In this document: piece by piece, positions 34,585 to 42,984 of the stretch | How positions within the stretch are numbered: position 1 is the first letter of the stretch | Layout of the letters: every line of letters starts with the position of its first letter | Origin: a bacterium | GTDB taxonomy: Bacteria; Electryoneota; RPQS01 | DNA: 64,000 bases | Reading direction: 5' to 3' | Assembly: GCA_036504735.1 (NCBI GenBank) | Contig: DASXUQ010000008.1 | Location: forward strand, 186,001-250,000 | Position numbers and translations under genes: made by a program | Notes under the pieces: generated by a model | The model's database searches: none | Told to the model about the DNA's origin: nothing | Seen by the model: the letters and a program-made list of their open reading frames with translations, nothing else

Positions 34585-35034
34585 ATGGATGAGCTTATGG
34601 CGGGCGGAGACGAGCGCGTGCGCGCGGCGCTGGAGAGATTGCTTCAAGATCCTCCGGCGGAGCTGGTGAAGATGGTGCACCGCGAATGCGGCGACAAGAG
34701 TGTAACGAAGGAAGACGTGCGGACGGAGTTGATGCGATTGTCCGACTGTCATCCTTCATCCCCCCGCCCTCATCCTTCGTGCGACGCGATGGCGGCCTAC
34801 CGCGAGATCGAGCGCTACTGCCTCGATCTGGAGCCGGACGCCGTGCGGCCACAACTCTGGAAACCGGCGGTGGCCATCAGCTTTCTGAAAGGCTCACGCA
34901 GTTTTTGCGATGTCTCGGTCTTCACCGGCGGCATGCGCATCCGGTTGAAGCACAACGCTGAACTGACGGTGCATTCGGCCACCGATTTGGAATCTGCCAA
35001 GCCGCTGATCCGGCAGGCGTTTGAGGCGGCGTAG
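34585..35034 (+). CDS. Small protein with DUF5655-like C-terminus, interrupted by an in-frame heptamer repeat
   Basis: 149 residues, ATG start. The N-terminal part (VRAALERLLQDPPAELVKMV) is helical. The C-terminal part, YREIERYCLDLEPD then ISFLKGSRSFCDVSVFTGG and ELTVHSATDLESAKPLIRQA, resembles the DUF5655 pattern (function unknown). Between them, residues about 55-64 (HPSSPRPHPS) are encoded by degenerate TTCATCC heptamers at 34749-34778, a repeat otherwise found between genes. The gene sits between repeat clusters and has no operon partner. Confidence 0.6.
   Translation: MDELMAGGDERVRAALERLLQDPPAELVKMVHRECGDKSVTKEDVRTELMRLSDCHPSSPRPHPSCDAMAAYREIERYCLDLEPDAVRPQLWKPAVAISFLKGSRSFCDVSVFTGGMRIRLKHNAELTVHSATDLESAKPLIRQAFEAA
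34749..34778. repeat. TTCATCC heptamer array inside a coding sequence
   Basis: Degenerate TTCATCC units (CATCC, TTCATCC, CCCGCCC, TCATCC) keep the reading frame of the DUF5655-like gene and add a Pro/His/Ser linker. Confidence 0.6.
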
Positions 35035-35585
35035 CTTATTTCGGTCCTGTAGTTGCGCAGCTTGCTGCGCCGGTCGCTTAACAGGAAAATGTTTTGTGAC
35101 CGAACGAACCCCGTTACCTTTGGGAAATGCTGAAAGACTGAAAAAAAGGCAAAGACACCGTTATTTCCCTTTGGTTTTGCTCGCAGACCTCTATCCCCCG
35201 GCGAGGTCCTTCAGCCGAAGCGGCTTCAGGATGACAATGCCTTTGGGTTTGCGCCGGATAATAAAAGGATTGCTTTGATAAAGGATCTCTTTTGGGGCTC
35301 GGCAGGTGGGCGGAGATCCTTCCGGGGTACCGTCAGGATGACACGGGGTTAGGTGTGCAGAATGGGATGGAGGAGCGCGATGAATCGCGCGGCCACCAAG
35401 TCTTGGATGAATCCGAGGTCCTTCCCGAAGACGGTCAGGATGACAAGGGTTAGGGGTTCTGTTTTTCACCCACACCCGGAGGGTGTGGAGTGGTGCGAGT
35501 ATCGCATGGGCATAAGTTGAATTTCGGGCGGGCGAGGGTGCCCGCCTCGGCGAACAGAGTGCGGAGATAACCAAGGAAAGAACGC
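35035..35585. other. 550-bp gene-free stretch before prfB carrying several dispersed repeats
   Basis: No gene is supported. It contains a GTAG-palindrome (35049-35075), a CTGAAA repeat (35126-35146) and three direct copies of an element with GAGRTCCTTC, a short hairpin and TCAGGATGACA: 35203-35236, 35313-35343 and 35415-35445. The third copy extends upstream to 35371 through a GCGCGATGAATCGCGC hairpin and matches the inverted copy at 8987-9052. A hairpin CACCCGGAGGGTG lies near 35471. Confidence 0.75.
35203..35453 (+). repeat. Three direct copies of the TCAGGATGACA element
   Basis: Each copy reads GAGRTCCTTC, 8-15 variable bases that can pair, then TCAGGATGACA. The middle part differs between copies while both ends are kept, as in small mobile or structured repeats. 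The last copy is followed by AGGGTTAGG. Confidence 0.75.
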
Positions 35586-36723
35586 ATGAAACCGGATGAA
35601 CTGCAATATCAGATTAACGAATTGAAGCCGAAACTGGAAGACCTGCGGAGGTCTCTTTGACGTTGAGAAACGGGAAGGGGAGATCAAGAAATTAGGCGAG
35701 ATGTCGGGCGGGGGGGCGCTGTGGGATGATCCGCAGCAGGCGCAGAAGGTGCTCAAGCAGCTTGCCGATCACCGCAGTTGGGTGGCCGAATTCCGCAAAG
35801 TCGAGAAGGGCCTCGGGGATCTGGCCGCTTTAGTGGAGATGGCGGGCGAGGGCGGGTTCTCCGAAAGCGAACTGGAGGACGAATACAAGAAGTACATGCA
35901 GGACTTCGAGAACCTCGAACTGCGCGCCATGCTGACGGGCCGCGACGACGCGCGCAACGCGATTGTGCACATCCACCCGGGAGCAGGCGGCACCGAATCG
36001 CAGGATTGGGCGGGGATGCTGTTCCGCATGTATATGTACTGGTTTGCAAAACGCGGCTGGAAGACCGACCTGCTGGACTATGAACCTGCCGAAGAGGCGG
36101 GCATCAAGAGCGCAGTGATCGAAGTCAGCGGGGAATATGTTTATGGGTTCTGCAAGGCGGAATTGGGCGTGCACCGGCTGGTGAGAATTTCGCCCTTCGA
36201 TTCCAACGCGCGGCGGCACACAAGTTTTGCCAGCGTGTTTGTCTATCCGGAAGTCGACGAAGTGCCGGAAATCGAAATCAAACCCGACGACCTGCGGATC
36301 GACACCTACCGTTCCTCGGGAGCGGGCGGGCAGCACGTCAACCGCACCGAGTCCGCGATCCGCATCACGCATATTCCCACCAACATTGTTGTGACCTGCC
36401 AGTCGGACCGCAGCCAGCACCGCAACCGCGAAAGCGCGATGAAGGTGCTCACCGCGCGGCTCTATCAACACTGGCTGGATACCGAAGGCGCCAAGAACAA
36501 GATCATCGAGGACAGCAAGACGGAGATCGCCTGGGGCCACCAGATCCGCTCCTATGTCTTTCAGCCCTACCAGATGGTCAAGGACCACCGCACCAATGTT
36601 GAGACCTCGAATGTGCAGAAGGTGATGGATGGCGATATCGATGACTTCGTGCGCGCGTACCTGCTGCTGGGAGCGCAGGGGAAATTCGCGCGGTCGAGAG
36701 GTAAAGTAGAAGGATCGGCTTAA
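35586..36723 (+). CDS. prfB: Peptide chain release factor 2 with programmed +1 frameshift
   Basis: Translation starts at ATG 35586 (MKPDELQYQINELKPKLEDL), meets in-frame TGA at 35658-35660, and continues in +1 frame (DVEKREGEIKKLGEMS) to the stop at 36721-36723, giving about 378 residues. The stop-codon-recognition motif SPF (VRISPFDSNARR) identifies RF2, and GAGGQHVNRTESAIR holds the GGQ that triggers peptide release at UGA and UAA. The first 24 codons would be missed if only the second frame were read. The gene lies behind a repeat-rich gap and before a T9SS protease gene, without operon partners. Confidence 0.96.
35646..35661 (+). promoter_or_regulatory. prfB: prfB programmed +1 frameshift site
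   Basis: CGGAGGTCTCTTTGAC contains an internal Shine-Dalgarno-like GGAGG three bases before the slippery CTT, then UGA and C. This matches the autoregulatory RF2 frameshift signal: slow UGA termination when RF2 is scarce lets the ribosome slip forward one base. Confidence 0.93.
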
Positions 36724-36791
36724 GTTCTGAGATGCGCAGCATAAGACGTCATGGGTGAAGAGTACGCGGGTAGTTATAGAGGAGGAATCTG

Positions 36792-38831
36792 ATGAGACGG
36801 TTGGTAGGGCTATGGTTCATGCTGGCGGTGTCCGCCGCGCTGGTGCTGGGACAGGCGAAGGACAACGGCGAGCCGTATTATGATTTTGTAAAGGGCGAAG
36901 TGCTGGTGAAGTTCAAAACGCCGGCGGCGGTGAACGAATTGTGCGCGCAGCTTGGCGGATCGGTTATCGAATATCGCGCGGAGCTGGACTATTACCGCGT
37001 AGGCGTGACGACCGGCCAGGAAGCGGCGGCGGTGAAGAGTTTTCGCGCGCGGGGAGAAGTGGAGTGGGCCAACTTCAATTATATTGCCCGCGCCTTTTAC
37101 ACACCCGACGACACCTACTACCACTTCCAGTGGCACTATCCGGCGATCAACATGCCCGCGGCTTGGGATGTGACGCGTGGCTCTCCCGAGGTTGTCGTGG
37201 CGGTAGTGGATATGGGTTTCTATTTCAACCATCAGGACTTTGCCAATGTGACCACCGTGCACCCGCGCGATTTTGTGGACAACGACAACAATCCCGCGAC
37301 GACGGCGGAATATTCCCACGGCGCTCACGTGGCAGGGACGATCTTTGCCACCACCAATAACAATCTGGGCGTGGCGGGCATCGCGCCGCTCTGCACCTTT
37401 ATGCCCGTGCGGGCGCTGAATGACAGCGGCAGCGGCACGGCGGCCAACATCGCGGCGGGCATTGTCTGGGCCAGCGATAACGGCGCGGATGTGATCAACC
37501 TCTCCCTTGGCTATCCGGTGACGGGTGTGCCGCAGGATCCCGGTCCTCCGACCTCCACGGCCATTCAAACGGCGGCAGCCGCCGGCGTGGTGGTGTGCGC
37601 GGCGGCGGGAAATGACGGCGCGGGTTATGTGGGCTATCCGGCGGCGTACACGAGCTGCATCGCCGTGGGCGCTACGGGGTATGATGATAACATTGCACCC
37701 TATTCCAATCACGGCAGCGAACTGGACGTGGTGGCACCCGGCGGCAACACCGATCAGGATCTGAATCAGGACGGCCAGCCGGACGGAGTGCTCTCGGTTT
37801 CGCGGGACAGCAACGGCGACAACTACGTGTGGATGCAGGGAACGTCCATGGCGTCGCCGCATGTGGCTGGCGTGGCGGCATTGCTGCTCAGTCACGGTTT
37901 GACTCCCGCGCAAGTGCGGCCGGCGTTGCAGGAAACGGCGCTGGATCTGGGAGCGGCGGGGTGGGACAACCTGTACGGCTGGGGGCGGATCAATGCCCAG
38001 GCGGCGCTGGCATGGCATCAGGGCGGCGGCGGCGGAACAGTGCTGCTGAATGAAGGCTTCGAAGGCGGAGTGCCACCGCAGAACTGGCTGACCTACGAAG
38101 GCGGCGCGACGTCCTCCAACTGGTCGTCGCTGGAGGGCAATACGCACGCGTCCGGCGGCACCGAACCGCACGGCGGCAGCAATGCGGCTTATCACGATGA
38201 CGACCTCGCGTCGCCGGGAGACTCGGTGCGTGACTGGCTGATCTTCCCCGCGGTGGATATTCCGTCCACGGCGACCAGCGCGCAGGTGTCGTTCTATCAG
38301 CGCAATGCCTACGTCAATGCGCAGTATTACGGTTTGCACGCGCTGCTCTATTCCACGGATGATTCCACCTATGCGATTGCGCAGACGTTCGGCACGCCGC
38401 AGACGACATGGGCTCAGGAAACGGTGAACGTGATCTCCTTGCAGGGACGGCATGTCTGGTTTGCCTTCTATTATGTGGGCAACAACGGCAGCGAGTGGTA
38501 TGTGGATGATGTGACCGTGACGGTGAGCACACCCGGCGCGGCGGGCGAGCGCACGGCGGTGGTGAAGCTGCTGGCGCTGGACAGTCCCTATCCGAATCCC
38601 TTCAACAGCGTCGTGCAGATTCCGCTGGAGCTGAATCAAACCTCGCGCGTGGAACTCTCGGTTTACAATGAACTCGGGCAGCGCGTCACCACGTTGCTGC
38701 CATCCACGGCGCTGGCGGCAGGCAGCCACCGTTTCACCTGGAATGCGGCGGGTGTGGCCAGTGGTTCGTATTTTGTGCGGCTTGCCGCCCCGGATAATGT
38801 GCAGACCCGCAAGGTGCTGCTCATCAAGTAG
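36792..38831 (+). CDS. Exported subtilisin-like (S8) protease with T9SS sorting domain
   Basis: 679 residues; start supported by GAGGAGGAATCTG before ATG. Signal peptide with cleavage VLG-Q. Residues about 25-110 resemble an inhibitory propeptide (GEVLVKFKTPAAVNELCAQL). The catalytic triad is Asp in VAVVDMGFYFNHQDF, His in SHGAHVAGTI and Ser in GTSMASPHVAGVAALL. From about residue 415 a jelly-roll-like domain (NEGFEGGVPPQNW to WYVDDVTVTV) follows, as in adhesin-type modules. The C-terminus is a T9SS sorting domain (DSPYPNPFNSVVQIPLEL, ending TRKVLLIK). It should be a secreted or cell-surface endopeptidase. Monocistronic, followed by hairpin repeats. Confidence 0.93.
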   Translation: MRRLVGLWFMLAVSAALVLGQAKDNGEPYYDFVKGEVLVKFKTPAAVNELCAQLGGSVIEYRAELDYYRVGVTTGQEAAAVKSFRARGEVEWANFNYIARAFYTPDDTYYHFQWHYPAINMPAAWDVTRGSPEVVVAVVDMGFYFNHQDFANVTTVHPRDFVDNDNNPATTAEYSHGAHVAGTIFATTNNNLGVAGIAPLCTFMPVRALNDSGSGTAANIAAGIVWASDNGADVINLSLGYPVTGVPQDPGPPTSTAIQTAAAAGVVVCAAAGNDGAGYVGYPAAYTSCIAVGATGYDDNIAPYSNHGSELDVVAPGGNTDQDLNQDGQPDGVLSVSRDSNGDNYVWMQGTSMASPHVAGVAALLLSHGLTPAQVRPALQETALDLGAAGWDNLYGWGRINAQAALAWHQGGGGGTVLLNEGFEGGVPPQNWLTYEGGATSSNWSSLEGNTHASGGTEPHGGSNAAYHDDDLASPGDSVRDWLIFPAVDIPSTATSAQVSFYQRNAYVNAQYYGLHALLYSTDDSTYAIAQTFGTPQTTWAQETVNVISLQGRHVWFAFYYVGNNGSEWYVDDVTVTVSTPGAAGERTAVVKLLALDSPYPNPFNSVVQIPLELNQTSRVELSVYNELGQRVTTLLPSTALAAGSHRFTWNAAGVASGSYFVRLAAPDNVQTRKVLLIK

Positions 38832-39213
38832 CCACACCCCTATCCCCGGCCCCCGCCTTCGTCGAGGTCTAAGGACTTTCCCCACCCCCTTATATTCCCC
38901 CACTAAAGTGGGGGAATGGAAGGAAAGGGGAATGGAAGAAAGATGAAGATTTATTCCGAGCGCTTGCGTGTCCCTGGCTCTTCACGCAGCGAGAAGTGTC
39001 TCTACCTACATCGGCAGACTTCCCAGTTGGAGACAGTTCACCTCCGCCCGGTGACGGACCCGGGCGGAGGTTCGGAACTCTCTGGAAGGATAAGGGATAA
39101 GGGATAAGGGATAAGTCAGATGCATCAATTTCATTTTGGATTTTAGATTCGTGGATTCTTATTCTCACAAAACTCATCCGATCAGTCTGGCGGAAGTGGT
39201 GACGGCGGAATCG
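38832..39213. other. 380-bp gap with C-run/G-run hairpin and T-rich tract
   Basis: No gene is seen. A perfect hairpin (ATTCCCCCACT, loop AA, AGTGGGGGAAT) occupies 38894-38917, preceded by CCCCTATCCCCGGCCC at about 38837, the same pair as at 49574-49613. AGGGATAAGGGATAA repeats lie at 39089-39114, and a TTTTGGATTTTAGATT tract at 39132-39150. In-frame upstream starts for alr fall in that tract. Confidence 0.7.
38894..38917. terminator. Perfect hairpin after the S8 protease gene
   Basis: An 11-bp stem with a 2-base loop, 63 bases after the stop codon. It lacks a T-run and belongs to a dispersed family (also 49590-49613), so a repeat origin is at least as likely as a terminator. Confidence 0.45.
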
Positions 39214-40323
39214 ATGCGGCCGCACCGTCCGACCTTTGCGCGTGTGGATCGAGCGGCGCTCGCGGCCAATTTTCAGGCGTTTCGCAATCTGGCCAAGGGC
39301 GCGAAGATCATGGCCGTGCTGAAGGCCGATGCCTATGGTCACGGACTGCTGGGCTGCTCGCGGATCTTCTCCGAACTGGGAGTGGACTACCTCGGTGTGG
39401 CCTTTGTGGAGGAGGGGATTGCGCTGCGCCGCGCGGGATTTTCCGAACCGATTCTGGTGCTGGGCGGGATTGTGGGCACGCAGATCGCGCTGTTTCTGGA
39501 CTATGATCTGGATATGACGGCCAGCAGCGTGTTTAAGATCGAAGCCATCAACGAGGCGGCGAAGGGCACGGGCAAACGGGGGCGCGTGCACATCAAGATC
39601 GACACGGGAATGAACCGCATCGGGCAGAACTGGCGCACGGTGGATGAGTTGTTTGCGGCGGTGCACCGCTGCGACCGCGTGGAAGTGGCGGGGATTTACT
39701 CCCATCTGGCCACAGCGGAAGATGCCGATACCACATTTGCTAAGGTGCAGATTGCGCGCTTTAAGGAGGCTCTGGAAAAGGCGCGCGCGGCGGGGGTGGA
39801 GCCGGGGCTGCGGCACATCGTAAACAGCGCGGGGGCGATTCAGTTTCCCGAGGCGCATTTCGACATGATCCGTCCGGGGCTGGGACTGTACGGCACTCAT
39901 GCGTCGCCGGATCTGGCGCCGAGGTTTCCGCTGACTCCGGCGATGTCACTGGTCAGCGAGATTGTGTACATGAAGCGCGTGCGCAAGGGGGAAGGCGTGA
40001 GCTACGGTCTGCGCTGGAGCGCGCCGGAGGATGTGTGGGTGGCCACGGTGCCGGTGGGCTATGGCGACGGTTACCCGCGCCTGCTGTCGGGCAGTCCGGT
40101 GCTGATCGGCGGCAAACGCTATCCGATTGTGGGCACGGTGTGCATGGACCAGTTGATGGTCAACCTCGGCCAGGACCGCTGCCGCGTCGGCACCGAGGTG
40201 GTGATGTGGGGCCGCCAAGGAGATGCCGAAATCACGCTTTGGGAACTCTGCAAGCCTGCGGGCTTCATCCCTTACGAACTGCCCATTTATTTGACGGGAA
40301 GAGTGCCGAGGGTGTTTGGGTGA
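39214..40323 (+). CDS. alr: Alanine racemase
   Basis: 369 residues from ATG 39214, close to the usual length; RPTFARVDRAALAANF is the expected N-terminus. The frame is open 26 codons further up to a TTG in a repeat tract, which I reject. PLP-binding Lys is in MAVLKADAYGHG, the second catalytic base in GVSYGLRWSA (Tyr), and the C-terminal domain has VGTVCMDQLMVNLG. The enzyme makes D-alanine for peptidoglycan. It works in the same end pathway as dapA, dapB and lysC but is not in an operon with them. The next gene, a TIR protein, starts 27 bases later. Confidence 0.95.
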   Translation: MRPHRPTFARVDRAALAANFQAFRNLAKGAKIMAVLKADAYGHGLLGCSRIFSELGVDYLGVAFVEEGIALRRAGFSEPILVLGGIVGTQIALFLDYDLDMTASSVFKIEAINEAAKGTGKRGRVHIKIDTGMNRIGQNWRTVDELFAAVHRCDRVEVAGIYSHLATAEDADTTFAKVQIARFKEALEKARAAGVEPGLRHIVNSAGAIQFPEAHFDMIRPGLGLYGTHASPDLAPRFPLTPAMSLVSEIVYMKRVRKGEGVSYGLRWSAPEDVWVATVPVGYGDGYPRLLSGSPVLIGGKRYPIVGTVCMDQLMVNLGQDRCRVGTEVVMWGRQGDAEITLWELCKPAGFIPYELPIYLTGRVPRVFG

Positions 40324-40350
40324 AGGTGATTATCACGTAAGGAACGGGGA

Positions 40351-41940
40351 ATGAAGGATTCTTACGACGTATATGTAAGCTCGAGCGTTGAGGACGAGCA
40401 GTGGGTTTCTGAACGGTTGTTGAAGCGACTCGCGGACGCGGGATTGTCAGTATGCGATTATGCAGAGGAGTTTGACGTCGGTTTGGGAAGGGCACTTCTT
40501 CGCAGTAGCAAGATCATCGTGGTGATGACTCCGAATTGGGTGGAACAAAGCTGGCCCTTCTTCGAATCCACAATGGTGAGCATGGATGACCCTGATGAAA
40601 TTCGGCGGAAGCTAATTCTGATAAGACTCGCGCATTGTAACGTCCCGCCGCGTTTGTCCACGATGACCTATTTGGATTGTGCAACGCGGGACTTGTGGGA
40701 AGATAGTATTCGACAAGTGTTGTCAATCTTGGGTGTCCGCAGCCCTCAAGTGACCACTGCCGGTCAGATAAACACTATGATCCCGGGACAAGATGAGAGA
40801 GTCAATTTACTCGTGAATCAAGAGATCTTCATCAGCCATTCCAGCAAAGACAAGCCACTTGCCCAATCGCTTGTGAAGCTCTTGCAACTTGGCTTGGGCG
40901 TGGGGCGTGAGAGAATATTTTGTTCTTCGCTTGCAGGCATGGATATTCCGGCCGGTAAGGATTTCAAAGAGCACATCAAGCTCAAGCTTGGCGTAGCCAA
41001 GACCGTCATTGTTATGGCCTCAGAGAATTATTTCGACAGCCCGTTCTGCCTTTGCGAACTGGGGGCAACTTGGGCTTTGTCTAATGACCTGTTCCCGCTG
41101 CTTATTCCACCGTTGAGCTACGATGATGCCAAGGTTGTATTGCGAGAACTTCAAATCGAGCAGATCAACGCGAGTAACGGACTCAATAAATTGAAGGACC
41201 GGTTGGTCAACCAGTTGAGGCTCAACACACCGGACACCACGGGATGGGAGGACAGCAGAAATGACTTTCTTGGTGGGCTCGCCAGCGTGCTGGAAAAGCT
41301 GCCCAAGCCGATGCGAATACTACAGACAGAGCACGAAGACATGTTGAGAGAGGTAGCGGCCCTCCGTCTCCAAATTGAGGATTTGAAAAAGCACGCACTG
41401 AGCAATACGTCAGGAGTGGACGTTAATGGAGCGCAGATCGTCACAGTATCACCTGTCGCGGCGGTTCAGAAAGACGACACATTGACCAGTGATCTCCCAA
41501 TTCCTCAGACAGAAGAAAATGTTTTTGACAGTACGGAAGGAGAAGCGCGAGTCTTTTTGAATGTCATAGGTGATATTGCGGCAGACTTTGCAAAGGTGCG
41601 TAGTGGAACGTCAAATCTGATAAAGAAGGCGTTCTTCCTGTCGCATTGTAGACTCGCCTTTTGGCTGCCGGATGACGGCGATGGTACAAGTATTGGCGAA
41701 GCGGTGTATCGCGCGCAACAGTACCGATACGTTTATGTCGACGAACGAGGTCTCGTTACACTCAACACCAGCGAAAAGCTCATAGGGAGATTGAGCACAA
41801 GGTTTTTGACACTAGACGGCCTTGTCGAGAGGGCGAGCGAGCGGTTTCGCGAGGCGTATGCCGACGAGCATGACTGCTATCCGGACCTTCGCAATCGCGC
41901 CTTCTGGGAAACGCATTTCGCTTTGCCTGAGAGGTATTAG
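40351..41940 (+). CDS. Tandem double-TIR-domain protein, candidate immune effector
   Basis: 529 residues. First TIR about residues 4-125: YDVYVSSSVEDEQWV, SSKIIVVMTPNWVEQSW and a Glu in PFFEST. Second TIR about 155-290: EIFISHSSKDKPLAQSL, CSSLAGMDIPAGKDF, TVIVMASENYFDSPFC, and the likely catalytic Glu in CLCELGATW. A short coiled coil (HEDMLREVAALRLQIEDLKKH) and an unrecognised C-terminal domain of about 150 residues follow. Bacterial TIR domains often hydrolyse NAD+ or make signalling nucleotides in anti-phage defence. AAGGA lies eight bases before the ATG. Base composition looks lower in GC than alr and the next genes, suggesting transfer. Whether both TIRs are active cannot be told. Confidence 0.8.
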   Translation: MKDSYDVYVSSSVEDEQWVSERLLKRLADAGLSVCDYAEEFDVGLGRALLRSSKIIVVMTPNWVEQSWPFFESTMVSMDDPDEIRRKLILIRLAHCNVPPRLSTMTYLDCATRDLWEDSIRQVLSILGVRSPQVTTAGQINTMIPGQDERVNLLVNQEIFISHSSKDKPLAQSLVKLLQLGLGVGRERIFCSSLAGMDIPAGKDFKEHIKLKLGVAKTVIVMASENYFDSPFCLCELGATWALSNDLFPLLIPPLSYDDAKVVLRELQIEQINASNGLNKLKDRLVNQLRLNTPDTTGWEDSRNDFLGGLASVLEKLPKPMRILQTEHEDMLREVAALRLQIEDLKKHALSNTSGVDVNGAQIVTVSPVAAVQKDDTLTSDLPIPQTEENVFDSTEGEARVFLNVIGDIAADFAKVRSGTSNLIKKAFFLSHCRLAFWLPDDGDGTSIGEAVYRAQQYRYVYVDERGLVTLNTSEKLIGRLSTRFLTLDGLVERASERFREAYADEHDCYPDLRNRAFWETHFALPERY

Positions 41941-42021
41941 GTGGTTAAGTGTGATGGGCCGGGGTATCGGTATCAGTCGGCGTGGGAGGAAGCGGGGAGG
42001 TTGCTGGAGGAGATCGGGTAG
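41941..42021 (+). other. 26-codon in-frame continuation after the TIR stop codon
   Basis: The TAG at 41938-41940 is followed in the same frame by 26 sense codons (VVKCDGPGYRYQSAWEEAGR and on) to a second TAG. The peptide looks protein-like (WEEAGRLLEEIG). It could be the remnant of a longer protein, a tiny GTG-started peptide, or chance. Confidence 0.3.
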
Positions 42022-42039
42022 GCATTCAGCGGAGGGCTC

Positions 42040-42828
42040 ATGAAGGTGAATCGTGAGATCGTTCGACTGCAACTGGCGCATTGGTGCGCGGCGCCGGGGG
42101 AGGGGAAGAGTTACTTCCGGCCGCTGGTGTGCCGGGGGGATGTCGAGCAGGTCGATATCTTCTTAGTGGAGACGCATCCGCCTACGCCCATTCCGCCGCC
42201 GGTGACCTATGCGGGACTCGATCCGGCGCGGGCGCGCGAACTGCACGAACTGTTCCTTGAGAGATACCCACTTGCAGATTACGTCGGCAAGCTGACGGAC
42301 TACGCGGCCTTTACGGAAATGTGCTGCGATGTACGGCGCAGCCTGGGCAAGGATCTGATGTCGCCCACACGGCAGCGGCTGGAGCAGTTCATTGCAGCCA
42401 ATCCCCGCGCGGACCATGCCGTGGCGGAGGTCTTTCTCAATGCCTATCCGGTGAAAGATGCGGCGGCGCTGAAGAGCGAAGATCGCCGCGTGGTGGAGAA
42501 GGGCTACGATCTGTTCTTTGAACTGCTGCACCTCTTCAGGCCCGCGTGGGTGCTGCTGATGGGCAAACCGGCATTCGATGAGGGTGCGAAATATTTCAAC
42601 GCACGCTTCGGAGTGCCGGATTTCAAAAAACGCTGGAAGGATGTCGAGGTCCGAGAACCCGTGCCTGTGCCGCTCGCGACTCTCAAACTGCACGGCGTCA
42701 AGTGTCATGTGCTGGGCTGCCGCAGTTTCGACAAACGGCCTGTCCACGGCCTGCCCGACAGCGAGTACAGCGATGCGCGGTTCGAGACGTTCTGCCGCAG
42801 CGCGTGGCAGATGATGTCCGCGCCTTGA
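42040..42828 (+). CDS. Unknown protein, possibly uracil-DNA-glycosylase fold
   Basis: 262 residues; start supported by GGAGGG five bases upstream. I do not recognise the family with certainty. An early strand DIFLVETHPPTPI, a middle FLNAYPVKDAAALKSED and a later LFRPAWVLLMGKPAFDEG resemble in order and spacing the motifs of uracil-DNA-glycosylase-fold proteins (substrate loop, then 'P..v.lmG..A' strand). A final HVLGCRSFDKRPVHGLPDSE may supply the His loop. No iron-sulfur cysteines of family 4 are evident. It follows the double-TIR gene by 100 bases and might belong with it. Function is open. Confidence 0.5.
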   Translation: MKVNREIVRLQLAHWCAAPGEGKSYFRPLVCRGDVEQVDIFLVETHPPTPIPPPVTYAGLDPARARELHELFLERYPLADYVGKLTDYAAFTEMCCDVRRSLGKDLMSPTRQRLEQFIAANPRADHAVAEVFLNAYPVKDAAALKSEDRRVVEKGYDLFFELLHLFRPAWVLLMGKPAFDEGAKYFNARFGVPDFKKRWKDVEVREPVPVPLATLKLHGVKCHVLGCRSFDKRPVHGLPDSEYSDARFETFCRSAWQMMSAP

Positions 42829-42984
42829 GGCCGGATGGATTGTTCCGTGAAACTCTCTATTGAATTGTCCCGTTTATAGAATTGGGAGTCGGGCGACCTG
42901 CAGCAGAACCGGCTCCTGTTAATCGACAAGATTAGTATAGTTGTGATGATTCCGGCAGTCGAAAATTTATAAGGAGATTGAATC

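Noticed and set aside
36810-38903. Very long antisense open frame opposite the S8 protease
   Set aside because: It mirrors the protease gene, is rich in Arg, His and Ala, and has no signal or family; the sense gene has complete catalytic motifs. The same holds for antisense frames at 31000-32373, 58851-60422, 25064-26041 and 901-1746, which arise from GC-rich codon use.
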